From Motacilla alba alba (taxonomy: Eukaryota; Chordata; Aves; Passeriformes; Motacillidae): a stretch of 64,000 bases of DNA. The DNA is taken from positions 1,178,001 through 1,242,000 of the forward strand of contig NC_052021.1 in the NCBI RefSeq assembly GCF_015832195.1. The letters are read 5' to 3'. The position numbers and the translations under genes are program-made. This document shows positions 14,955-27,800 of the stretch, one piece after another (the first letter of the stretch is position 1; the number at the start of each line of letters is the position of its first letter). The notes beneath the pieces were generated by a model. The model had not been told where the DNA came from. It saw only the letters and a list, made by a program, of their open reading frames with translations, and ran no database searches.

Positions 14955-17900
14955 AATTTGAATGTCAAATAAATAAAAGAAGCATTTCTGCATCTCTTGG
15001 AAGTATTTTAAACATTTGGTTGGTTTTTTTTAAGTTGCTACTGTCAGGTTCTGGGCATATTTAGACATCAAACAAAAAACTTCTCTTTTCTTTCATACCT
15101 TACTAAATGAAAGGAAGAAAATACCTTCCTATAATGTAAGACATTCTTTCCAAAGCTGTGGGACTGAGCTGGTTGTTTCTGACGTGATTATTTCCAACAG
15201 CTGCAGAAATGGTGAGATACAGCTCACAGGTGACATGTACATTATTCTAGCTGATCATCCTCCTGGTGTTTATTTTGATCTTCATGGCAAATCCTAGGTT
15301 GTGCTGTTGGCTCTTACATGTGCCCTTTATGGTCAGGAACAACTTACTGAATGTGTGAATGCCAGTGCTTTACCTAGTGTCCACAGCAGTTGGCACTGTA
15401 GAACTCACGGTTCTGATTTTTTGGGCATTCATATTTTCCAATTCCCTAAAGGCTGCAAAGCTCACAAATAGACTCCAAACTAATGTAATGAGATCATCAT
15501 CCCCTTCCCGGTTCAGCTCTGTGTTGGGAGAAATGCTGCCCCAAACATTGAAAGGTACAAGCCAGGACCCCCAGTGAAAGCTGGGCATGCCAGGTGCCCT
15601 GGTGGCTGCTCCCTGCGCTGCCCTGGGGTTCACAAACAGCTGTAGATGGAGGAGCTGGGAACACTGAACACCCCAGGGTAGATAATAAGCAATAGTAACA
15701 GATTAGAAATACAAATCCACTGAAAACACAACCATCAGAACATTCCTTGTTCCAAAAATACAGACTTCATAATGTATATTCTAGCATACCCACTGTCTTG
15801 ATTTAATTTGTTAAAATGCATTATTTAGCATTGCAGAAGCATCTATTTGGCCTGTGGTGAGTTGTGCAAAAGCTGCAGGTGATAAAAGAAGAGAAAGGGA
15901 ACATAGTTTACAAAAGGCAGACTGGAGTCAAACAGCAAAACACTTCAGACTTCATCTTAATTATGTGCTGTAACTCTTCTTTCAGTCTCCTATAGATTAT
16001 CCTGTTTATTTTAAAACAGACTGTAGCAAAGGTTTTCAAACCTGCAAAGGGGAATTTAGACACCCAAATCTCACCCATCTGTTGCACCAGTCGAGCACTT
16101 AACCTTTGTTATGAAACATTACCTCCTCTCCATTTCTCCCCAGAACTGGACATTTGAACAAGACTCAAGGGTCACAAAGTGCTCTGGCCAGCTCCATGAA
16201 GCTACTCTAAAAAGTTACCTCCCCAGAGATTTTGGCAAATCCTCTTGCAAGGGAAAGGGAGCAGCTGTACCTCAGTGAGGTGCAGATGGGGCAGACCCAC
16301 CTCAGTAACACTGGAAGGGCTGCACGTTGAAAAAGAATGTTGTTCCCTGGGGAACTGCCTTCTGACCTACTGCAAAAAGGACTGGCACTAATTCCTGGCA
16401 CACAGTTACAATGAACTCACCTCAGAAAATAATCAGCTATGGTTCACTTTGAAAAACAGCTAGAGATTCTCAAGTCTGGCTTTTTTTAGCCAGGAGAGTT
16501 TATTCCCAATGTCTCACTAATAACTATCAACAGTAATCTTATACAAAAACACTTAGTCAAAGTATGAGAAAAGGATCATCTTTTCCTCTTCAAATAAAGA
16601 GTAACATCAAATAACCATTCCAGCACATCAGAGTTTTGTTGAGATAGAGCAGTGCACTATTTCTTGTAATCTGACACACTCAGATGGCAGCATTGCCTTG
16701 CAGCCATCTGTGATATGAGTCATATCCTCAGAGCAGTCAGCTTCATCCTGCTCTGCTCCAGAGCACCCAGCTTCTCTGAAACACCCTGAGCCACCCAGAC
16801 ACGTGCACTGTGCACATCACAGCCCTTTCCAATTGGGACATTCATCCCATGTGCTCCCAGGGCTGTGACTCACAGTGTGATACCCTCACCATCCTCCTTC
16901 CAACACAGGATCCCTCCAGGCAGGCATGGAATCCCATCTCTGGAACTCCTCCTAAGGCTACTTGTACCTAGCTCAAACAGGCTCTCTGCTTTGGGGACTC
17001 AGTGTTTAGTTGTCTCTACTTTATCTTCAACAACAGTTCCCAGGTTACACTACCGTAACAAAATGCAGGCCTGCAGCAAAACCCAGCAATATTATGACAT
17101 GAGTTCAGAAGCTCAATTACCAGACAGAAACTCATCCTTCATTAAAGAACAGATTTACTCCAAGCACACTGGACAACACCTTCTACCCATCCCTGCTGCT
17201 GCTGGCAGCACAAACAAGAGTTTCATTTTTCTAGCGAGCGAACAACAAGTACAGCAGGTATGAGGGGAAAAAAAACATTGCACATGGGAATGCTGAGCAC
17301 TGAGTCAGGCTGAGCAGAAAGCAGCAGCACTGCAGAGAAAAGGGGCTGTGAGGGCAGTGCAGCTGCCCTCAGTTTGCAGGTACTGAAGTCCAGCAGTTTC
17401 CATGGAGGTTTGCTTTTATGACAGTTTAGTAAAGCACAGGAACTTAGGCAGCTATGCACAATTCCTTGCTATCCAAAGGACAGCTGGTCTGTAGCCATAG
17501 CACATTAGGGTAAGTTCTGATGTGCAAGACAGGAGAAGAGGATTTGAAATTGTAACATAATGGATTGCACTGTGAAAGCATGTTGGATTTGGACTGTATC
17601 GGTATCATAAATTAAAAACATCTATATATCAGAAATATTATAGAATGCATTTTTCTAAAGCCATGGAACTACTGATATGTATGCTTTGGCTTCATGTATA
17701 AACTGACATGGCAAATTCTAAATTTAACCAAGCCAATTTCTTTTAAAGCCTCATCACACTAATTACATCCATCAAGTGTGTAAAATACATTTTGTCAGCT
17801 AAGAACAGAGGACTTAAATTAAATGTAAATCCTTACTCAGCACTTTTAGCTGTTAATGGCTCTAAGTCGTTAATGAGATGATGAAAAGAAAATTAAAGAA

Positions 17901-20204
17901 AATGCTCCTGCAGACTCTGTAATGAGAATTTATTACAAGTACTCATTACTTCCACCCAGTGCATATTCTGGAAGTGTCCCACATTATGTCAACACCCCAG
18001 TATCCGCAGAGAAAGATACCAAAATAATCTTGTTTGCTTACAGAGGTGCTCCTGTACGTAAGTGGGGCTTGACAGACACCTGCAAGAGGGATGGGTGCCC
18101 TCCTTCCCTAAGCCAGAGGCTCCCAGAAGAGGAGCAGCCCCTATCCTGAAGCAGGGCATACTGTCAGAATGGTATCTTAGCTTAACTTTCTGGCATTTTA
18201 ATTCATCAAACAGTATGAACACTAATGGCTGACTGCACAGCATGCCTGGGCTTATGTATTTTTGTAATGAATTTTGATAGATCCCCTATTAGAACTAGCT
18301 CAGAAGAGCACTGGAAAGAGATTTACAGAACTGTGGATGTACTACAGCAGGATGGGGGAGAACATGAGCATTAAAGGAACATATCCCTGTTATCCAAAAC
18401 TTGCAAACTTAATTTCAATTTAGTAACATCAGGATTTATGAATTTTCATCCTTTTCAGAGACTACAGGACTTCCTGTCTGTGCCTGTAACCTTAAGGAGG
18501 GTTATTAAGGGAAATTCCCAATTGCAGAAAACCCCTAGATCAGGCTTAGTTCTCACTGAAAGGAAAAATATCATTATTTGATTTCTTAATTAGATTTCTC
18601 TCCCCCATTCTAGTCCCTTTCTTTCCTTCAGTCTGAGCTCCTCTCCTCTCTTGATTAGCTATTTCACAGAAAGAAGAAGAAAATTCAAGAGCTACATTTA
18701 AATGTACCAGATGCCCCTGAATTTCTACCAAGTTGTGCCCCTGTAAAGCCTTATTTACAACTTCAGCTCCAGCAGCAAGTGAGCTTCCAGGAACAAAGAA
18801 ATGTTAGAGACATTTTCACAAGAGTTTTAAATTGCTTCCCCCAGTAGAGAAGACTCATTGATCAAGTAAATAAAGTGAGGTACAGAAAAGTGATTCATGC
18901 TCAAACACAATGAAAAAAAAAAAAAAAAGTAAAGCAGTCTGGAATATTTGTATCCTCTGCAGGAACCCTATCCCATCAACTTTGAGCAAAAATTAACATA
19001 ATGTTCAAAAATTAGTATGCATGAGAAAACAAAAGCCATCTCAAATGATGGCCCTGCTGTAACAGGATGCTGATTAGCTACAGAGAATTGAATTTTTGGT
19101 ATCAGTGCTTTATTGGGTCAATATATGGATATGGCAGTCAAGACACCTCCTTACACTGCAAAAAGGAAGCAGATTTGCCCAAGATTAATTCCACGCTAGC
19201 TTAATTATTAATCATTCTCTCTCCCATTTTTTTTTTTTAAATGTACTTGAAAAGGCCTGAGCAAATAGAAGTGCTCTGTGTATGGATGGGACAGTTCTGC
19301 AGGCAGGCAGGGATGCTGCAGGGTATAGCCAGCACTCCTGGGCTGATGGGTTCATTAAAATGCATGCTTTTAACAGGCTCTGAGAGCTGCAGCTGGATAA
19401 CCCCTGATCCCTTTCCTCAGTACCACAGAACACTTCGTGTCTATTTAACAGGGCTGTTTCAGGATTTAATCAAAGATTTACAATCTACACCCTAGATCAA
19501 GGAGTCTTCCCCTTTTTAAAAGGTTTCAAATAAAACACTATTTTTGGTAGAGATTTTTTCTGAGTATCTGTAGCCTATGCCCCTTACCTGCACCTTCTTA
19601 CAATTTAATAACTATTTTACACAATTTAATGTCTCCTCTTCCACTTCTCTGCATCCCCAACATAAAGAAAACACAGAAACTGTCACATGTTCTTTCCAGC
19701 ATAAATCTGTATGTCCAATTGTACTGAATTAATTAACAGCTTTGAAGAGAAGTGCAGGAGCTGATGGAAACCTGTGCCAGGCAGTAGATGGAGCAGGACT
19801 GAAATTCTGTGGAAATCCACCTGCTATGTAGCATTTGCTAACACACTGCAGTGGTGCAGCATGCTGATGCCAGTGAGAGAAAGAGGGGGTTTGCAAATCT
19901 CTGAAGATGTGCTGGCATTAAACTGTTTGGAAAAACAGCCTCGAATAAAGGAATGCCTCAAAGTCAACCAGTCAAAATTACCTGAAAACACAGCTCCTCC
20001 CTATTTCTGTTACACCTCATAAAAATTGCTGTGATAATTACAAAGCTCATTCAGCCAATAATGACAAAACATGTGGACAGACACCTGAAACTTAATCCCC
20101 CTCAGTTCAGTTTCAGCTCTGACTGTGTCTGAGTCAGTTCCTTCCCATTTTGGAGCAGTTGGTCACTCCCCCAGATAATTTCTGGCAGCACTCTAAAATA
20201 ATCC
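14954..20204. other. Noncoding DNA, no gene recognised
   Basis: Only short, overlapping chance ORFs. An A run lies at 18912-18927 and a T run near 19227. The longest frame (132 codons, plus strand, 16865-17263) shows no domain, no splice context and no composition typical of coding sequence. Confidence 0.6.
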
Positions 20205-20333
20205 TCTATTTCAAGGTCAGGTTGGACAGGGCTGTGAGCAGCCTGGCTCAGTGGAAGGTGCCATGGCAGGGGGGTGGAAAGAAATGGTCTTCTAGGCCTT
20301 TCCAACCCAACCCATTCTATGGTTCTCTGATTC
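20205..20333 (+). mobile_element. CR1 LINE 3'-end fragment
   Basis: The string has the classic avian CR1 3' terminal order: AAGGTCAGGTTGGACAGGGC, then GTGGAAGGTG..CCATGGCAGG, then CCTTTCCAACCCAACCCATT, then the short terminal repeat CTATGGTTCTCTGATTC. It is 5'-truncated, as most CR1 copies are, and contains no coding part. Several differences from the remembered consensus, and loss of the usual TCCCTGCC segment, suggest an old copy. Orientation is plus, the same as LRRTM3. Confidence 0.9.
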
Positions 20334-23300
20334 ATACCCCTAACTCAAAAGCTCTAGTCAAACACCTTCACCAGGTTGGCCTGTGCTTCTTTTCCAAGCA
20401 GTACTGGAAGTCTCCAGCAAGCTGATAACTCCTGCATCCTTCTGAAAAAGGTTACACCTTAGGTCTCATCTGCTTTCCATTACCTTTCCAATGAGCCTCC
20501 TCCCCAAATACTGAAAAGAAGCTGTTGACTAAAGTAATATTTTTCTTTCCAATGGGCAAATTCATTGGAGCTCCTCTTGCAAAAGGGGACTGTCAGAATC
20601 CTACTGAAAGGGAGTTGAGGGCAGCCTGATAACCTCAGCAAACACCTTTAACCTCAGCAAACAACTTTACACTCTTAATATGCCCCTGAAGCAGCACAGG
20701 TCAGTGAAGAATCGCGGCTCATGCCCCTTCTGCTAGTTTCACTCTGTTTAAGAGTGTGTAATGGACACAGCAGTGCTTGTCCTAAGGTCTCCAGGAGCAG
20801 CTTTCCCAGGATAAGTGTCAGTGCGAGTATGTTGTTTTTTAGCAAGTGTTGTTTTGCTTGACAGTACTAACACTGACTGCAAGAACAACAATATATAACT
20901 GCCTTATGCCTTCCTATTCTGATAGTGTTCCACACATCAAAGCTTGCAGAGCCCATGGGAAAGAAGCCAGTGACCATTAACCTTCACTTTATTTTATGCT
21001 TTTATAATTTCAGGAGTTTAGTTTAAGGCTTGCAGCCTTCAGGGCTGCAAAGTTGACACTGGAGTAAAATACAGCAAAGCAGCAAATGTTTAGCATAAGT
21101 TGGAAGAACTTCTCCTGAGTCCCCATGTCATTTCTCCCAGCTCTAATGCAAACTTTATTTCAGGGGATTTAACAATTTTTTTCTCGAGTCGAAGTAAATG
21201 CACCAGAGATGCTTTCTGCTTTTGTAACAAAGAAATACCTCCTGGATTGAGAGTGGCCAGTTCACTAAGAAGTCACACTGAGTAGACAACACCTGACTGT
21301 CTTCCAAACCCTGAATTTCTTGTCAATGGACAAGATGAATCAAGGCTGGAGGGACGGCCAGGACAACACATTCATATCTTTGTTTCTACCACCCATATGA
21401 ACCCAGCTGAAAACCCTATTGCTGTTAAAAAGCCTTCATGGTCCCCTTTTCTTTGACTCAGACTGCTCCACTGAAACTCACAACAAAAGCTGACACTCAA
21501 GACAAAAACACCTACCAAAGGGTAAGTGTGCCACAAAATCTCAGGACAAAGCTTAGTGAGAACCCATTTGCCTGAGGACTTTGAGGGTATGGTTACCATA
21601 AAGTCATGAGGGTGTTTCAGAAAGTTTACCCATCATACATCATTCACACAGCAGAGCATTCTCAAAGGCGAGTTGAATTCCACAGACTCCCATATGCTGC
21701 ACTTTGTAAATCATACTGGCATGAAAGTAGGACAGTAGTGTCATGCTGACAAGAGGCCTTAGCATTTAAGAATTTCCTCGCTAAATAAGCTTGACTTGTG
21801 GTGACTGCAACCAATCCACTCCCCCCAGCATCAGCTTTGCAGCACAACCTTCCCTTGCCAGCACAGAGCAGCTGAGAGTGCCCTTCCACAGCACCAGGGC
21901 CTGGCTGCAGGAGGGGACACAACTGCTCCTGCCCAGGAGCTGCACAGGAACACCAAGAGCTGCACTTCACCTGCACCCTAGACTAGGCAGACACGCAGCA
22001 TTATTCCTGTTAAAACTACAGTCTCTTATTCAACTTACAGAATCATTTAATTTAAGATTTATAAAACTTAAAGACTGTACAAGGGGCAAGACAAGGCAGC
22101 AGTGCAGAGAAGGATAGTTTCATCATAAACAGCTCTTTTTGCATTCTGTTTGTCAAAGGCTTGACTGACTAAATAAGAGCCATTAGCAAACTGCAGCAGA
22201 GAGCCAGCAGGCCACTCTGCAGTGCAAGGAAGGTGGCACCACTGATTGTTTACATCTCCTACAAATCAGGGTCGGGGAGTTCAGGCCATCTTGACCTGCA
22301 GGTGAAAAACAGATAATAATACACTTTGTGTCTTGTCCCAGAGTCTCCTCAGGGAAAAGAGCCTTGAGCCAACACACAGTGTCAGAAGGGTTGGGTTTTT
22401 CTGAGTGTTGCATGCTGCTGGCTCCCAGTAATGAATTCTGTCAGCCTTGTACTCCACTGGCATTCCCTGCTCCCTGCTCCGGGGGGAAGGCCTGGCACAG
22501 GATGCAGTGTTCCCACACGTGCTGCTGCTCAGACAGGGCACTGCTCGCCACTTCCTCCCAAACCAAAGGAGGCCAAAACCCACCAAATTATTTTCATTTT
22601 CCAAGTCAAGTCAGTCCCCCAGTGAGCCAAATATCTGTTGTAAACTTTGCTAACCTTCAATTTGTTTATGTTCTCAGAACTTAGTACATAGGGACATAAG
22701 GATTTCTTCCAGATTATATCCTCTATAGGAACTCTACATATCTTTCATTGCTTTGCTTGGTGAATGCCAAAATCAAAGCCATCAACTTGGAAAATATTTT
22801 CCTTATTTGGAGTTTTAGTAGCAAATATGGAAAAAAAAATAATTTTCCAGTAATTCCAAACTGGAAATAAACAGCTCATCAAGTCAGTTATCTATCAATT
22901 AATAAATTAAAGATTATAACATTTCTCCTCAACTGCTTCAACAATAGAATTAATTACTTCTAATTAGAAATAAATGTCACTTCTTGAAATACCTCAACAT
23001 CAAAAATGCTGAAGCACCTTTCATTAGAGAGTCTCAAAACACTTTGCAAGACATTATCAATGCCATTTCTACAGAAATGGGGGTCTTTTCAGGCCATGGC
23101 AGCACTGGGAGCAGATGCTCAGCCTCCCACAGCCATTATTTTAGTGATTGTTTTCTTACTCACAAAGAAAGTGGAAGCTGGGCGGGAGACATGAGTCATG
23201 TGAAGTGAGAGCACAGCATCATGCAGCAGCAAGGGAGCAACCCCAGACACCTCCACCCAAATTTAGAAAGGTACAGAATTTCCTAAACTAAAATATAACC

Positions 23301-24672
23301 TTAATCCCATAACAGCAGACTTCCACAAATGTTGCTTGAAACCTATAGCCTGTCAAGCCATAAAATACAATTACTCAGTGCTTATAATCACCATGTAGCC
23401 TGTTGTGGTTTGGCAGGCCCTCCTCCAGTGGCAAACATTAAACAGATGATGGTGGCCTGCAGAACTTTGGGGAAACATAATGCCTGACAGCAGAGCAACA
23501 CTGCATGGAAAAGCACTGTATCACCTCCAACAAAATAAACAAGCCAGAACTCTCACAAGATTCATACCAGCAATCATCACCACCAGAATAAACAGAGGGT
23601 TTCATTTTGCTAGTTTTAAAAGGCTTATTCCACTTGGTGAATTATGGCTGTTTTTTCTAAAGTGGCTCCTAATCTGATTGCTCAGAGATTTATGTACAGT
23701 CACAAGGTTGGGAAATTATTATTGGGAATGTCTATTCAAATGAGAACTTTCTGAAAATTGAGATAGGGACTAAAATCAGATTTTATACTTCTCATTTAAC
23801 AATCTATTATTAATAAGCTTTTTAATTTATGTCAATGGAAATAATAACTTCGTATTCACAGTGCCAGACAAAATTCAGTTCCATTGCTTAACCGTATTTG
23901 TCCTTCCCAAGATGACTCAGCAAAAGCATATTGATGCTGTGCTATTCATTCAAAAAGACCTCAGCCTTAAAAAACAACCCACTTTTATCCCAGTGTTTAT
24001 ATCAGCACCAGCAAGTAGCACTGACCACGCCTGTCCATGATAAACTGATGAAATCCAGCTGAAATGAAAATAAGCAGTGACCCACCTGGTAATGACCACC
24101 TCACCCCTACCCTCCACCACTAATAACACATGTGGAAATGAAAGATGTGTCCAAAACTGGACTACACCTAGGAACGTGCTACCCCACATCCTCCACAGCA
24201 GCAGCAGCTCAGGAGAGTTCTCCTACATTCCCAGATGGGGTCAAACTGCCAAAGGCTGCTTTTCCCCAGGATGGGGAGGTATAAACTGTGTTTTACAGGC
24301 TGAAAATTCTGATCCAACTTCTGGTGACCCCACTAGCATCACAAAGGATGAGAGGTGACCCTGGAGAAACTCAGAATCAAACCAGAACAGATGCCAAAGG
24401 GAAAACTGTTTTCATTCCATTGTGCCTCTGTTTAAAAAGCTCAGATCAGGATGATACAATAACCTGCCTCGACTGCGAGGATGTATTTGCATCAGCACAC
24501 ACAACTGCAACACCTCACAAAGGAAGGAATTCATACACAGGCCATTGAACTGTTTGTGCTTTCTCCTGAACCAAGGATATCACAATCACAGTAGGAAGTG
24601 TCATATCAGACATGCCTAGCAGGCTTTCTGACTGGGTGCAACCTGTGTATAACAAGTAGAAACAAACACATA
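20334..24672. other. Noncoding DNA with small local duplications
   Basis: No gene recognised. A short duplication (AACCTCAGCAAACA twice, near 20630-20664) is present. GC-richer patches lie at about 21810-21990 and 22440-22560 and give overlapping ORFs in several frames on both strands, which is the mark of composition rather than coding. Confidence 0.6.
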
Positions 24673-24806
24673 CAAAAAAAAACCCAAAAAAAAAAAAAAC
24701 CAAAAAACAACAGCAACAAAAAAAAACCCCACCCAAACAAAAACCACAAAAAAACCCCACAGAAAAACCACAAAACCAAAACCAAAAAAAAAAACCAGAA
24801 GAAAAA
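24673..24806 (+). repeat. A/C-rich low-complexity tract
   Basis: About 130 bases made almost only of A runs broken by CC or C (AAAACC-type units). The minus strand is T/G-rich. It has no regular period, and the ORFs rich in Lys/Asn or Phe/Cys across it are low-complexity artefacts. Confidence 0.9.
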
Positions 24807-27800
24807 AGCTTATGATAGTTTTATGTCTTAGCCCTTAACATACCCATGAATGAATGTGGATCATGTATTATACTTCAAATAACACACTTGTAAGTGTTCT
24901 CATCATACACATAGAAATGAAATCTTTTATACAGTATTTCCACTAAAACCTTACCATCACAGAGGTCTGGCAGCAAGTTCTACAGATGAATTATGGACTG
25001 TGAATAAAAATATTTTAATAAGCCATTTTAAAATCAATTCCCTGTCCCTTGAATCAACTGCTCCAAAACATTTTCCTCAGCAAACTCCAAACCATTTCTC
25101 TTTCAACTAATCTTCCTTGGTAATAGGTAATTAGAATTGACCACAAACTCAAGAATAAAAGGCAAAATATTTACACAAAGGCATTATTAATGTACTCTTA
25201 ACAAGCCTTTTGAACTGTGTCCAGAAGGACACAACATAGTCTTTTTTCACTGATAACACTTTGTTAAATACTAACAGCAGAGGTCTGTCATTAAAATCAT
25301 TCCTACCATTGCCAACAGAGAATATTCACATTTGTGAATTGATTCTGCTTGGTAAACTTGTGCTCGTTCACATAGCTTTGCACAGTTCTGGAAGGTCCTG
25401 CTTGCATTCCTAGGTCTGGAAGGTCCTGCTTGCATTCCTGCTTGCATTCCATTGACTGACCCAAACAATTTATATTACCTGCACATTTTGCCATTTTCCC
25501 TTTCCCAGAGACTTCAACTTACAGCACATGAATCTAACCTGAATACCTGAGGGCTCCCTGCTGTTAACCTTTTGCCATGTGGAAAATTGACACCTCATTT
25601 CTTCTCTGTCTTCTGTCTCCAGACAGTTCCTACCACAGTAGAGTAGCTCCCCTTTCACTTCAGCAACGTTTAGCTTCCCAAACAGCCTCTTATGATGAAC
25701 GCTAGCAAAGGCTGTCTGAGCCCAATAAATTCTGTCAATGTGCTCTTCTTTACCCTGGCAGACAGCGCTGATGAGCTGTTGTGGTAGAGCTGCCCTAGAA
25801 AGAAAATATTCTCTGGGCTGGTGCTACTTGAAAGCACCTAAGATAGCAGCAGTTACCTCCCCCCATTTACCCCAGCCCCTAAATGACATTTAGGAGACTG
25901 ATGAAGTGCAGCTTTGTGCAGTAGGTCAAGTATCTGCTGTTCATCCCCCAGGGAGCGCAGCTGGATTTCCCAGCGGCGGTTTGGAATTTCTCTTTATGCC
26001 GAGTTCAGGGGTGCCCGTAATCTTATCCTTCATTTCGCTGTTTTCTGATTTAACTGTGCTTAGTGCTGGTTTATAACAGGACATGCTTCTGTTAGCCTAG
26101 ACACACTCCAGAGCACTCAGGCTCTGCAGGATGTAAAGATCCAGCTGCTCTCTTCAGCCACACACGCTGGACTAACCCCGTGGGGTCTGTCCCAGAGCTG
26201 TCACTGCGCAGGCAGAGCACAGCCAGCAGTTCTTTCACTTGCCCCTCAGAAAGCACTGAGATGAATATGAAAACAGAGAATTGTCATGCTAAAAACTATC
26301 CTTCGGTAACGGGTGTAGAATCAAATTTGATTAGGGTCTTATTGTACAATGCAGCAGTGTGTAAATTGCACAAATTAAAATCTATTTGTTTGTGGCTGGC
26401 AAATGGCAGTGCATGTAATACTAGACACAAACAGCATGCAAGTTTACAAGCATAGCAAATGCTCAGATAAAGGCAGAGTTACTTCAAGTAATTTTTGTTA
26501 TTCTGACAATCCATGCATGACTGCCTCCAGAGTATACCAAAAAGAGAAGAAAAATAACATGTAAAATATTTGGCTATAAAACACATATGAAATCTGTCAC
26601 ATTTTTTGTTTATCTTATTAAAACACCATCTTATGAAAATTAATACTATCTTATCTGAACTATTTTTCCCTAAAAAGAAAAATGGCCTCTTTATCCCACA
26701 AATAAATTCACACAGATGAACATGCACTAAGTAAACATATTCTTAGACACCCTACACATATAAACCCAGGAGCCACTGCTTATTAACCACAATAATTAAA
26801 TACCATTAAATGGTATCCCCAGATGTTTTCCTGGCACAACAATCCAAACAGAACTTTTTTGGAATGCTGCTCCACATAAAAAGACACAGGCCTGTGTGCT
26901 CACACAGTAGCTGGGTACCAAACCCTGGGCTGGGCACTGTCCCTGCTATTCCCGAGGTGTGGTACTGGCACAGGGGCTGAGGGGGAGAAGGACTGGCAGC
27001 CACCCTGACCTTCATGGGAACAAACTCCTCCCTAAATTATGAAGGTTCTACTGTCATCCACTCGTACAAATCCACAAATGAGACACACTGTCATCCTAGT
27101 GGCATGAATAGTCCTGCTTCACTCCATCAAGCTGAATGAGGTGATGGATGTTCTTGAAGTAAAATTTAGATGACTACTTCATTAGGGGTTTTTTTTAAAG
27201 ATTCAGGTTTCCATTGGCAATTTCCCTTTAGGTGGCTAGAACAGGGATTTAGAAGTTTAGCTCTGGTTTGAACATCGTCCATATATGTTCTCCCTTCACA
27301 GTTCCACCTAATGCTCATTCTTAATGTACTTCATTATCTGTAGATGTATATTTGGAAAAGGCATACCCTTCCAGCATACCAAGCCATTATAACATATCTG
27401 TTGAGAAAAGCTTCAGAAAATTGCCTGATGTGCAAAGGCAGAAGTGTAGCAATTTCCACAGTAATAAAATGAAGGCCTTTATTTACAAAGAAATAGAGCA
27501 ATATCTATCTTGCAGGTGCTATCAGAGCAGGGGTTATTTTTACTTTCTGTAATAAACTTAAGCAAACAAAATTTAAATGAAAAACCATTTGCAACTAGGT
27601 TACAGAAATTTTAACGTAATAAGGAATATTGTGAGTTCATTGCCTGCTATTATCAGATGAGGATTAGGTGTGTTTGTGCTAAGGCTTATTTGTCCTTACA
27701 GCCCTGTGGAAGGTTTAATATTCTTTCATTTCTTTAATAAATCAGCTGTTCTCTTCTTGCACATAAAATGTTACATACTTGTAAAACAGCATCTGGTGGA

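Noticed and set aside
24515..24831. Phe/Cys-rich and Lys/Asn-rich ORFs
   Set aside because: They translate the A/C-rich low-complexity tract.
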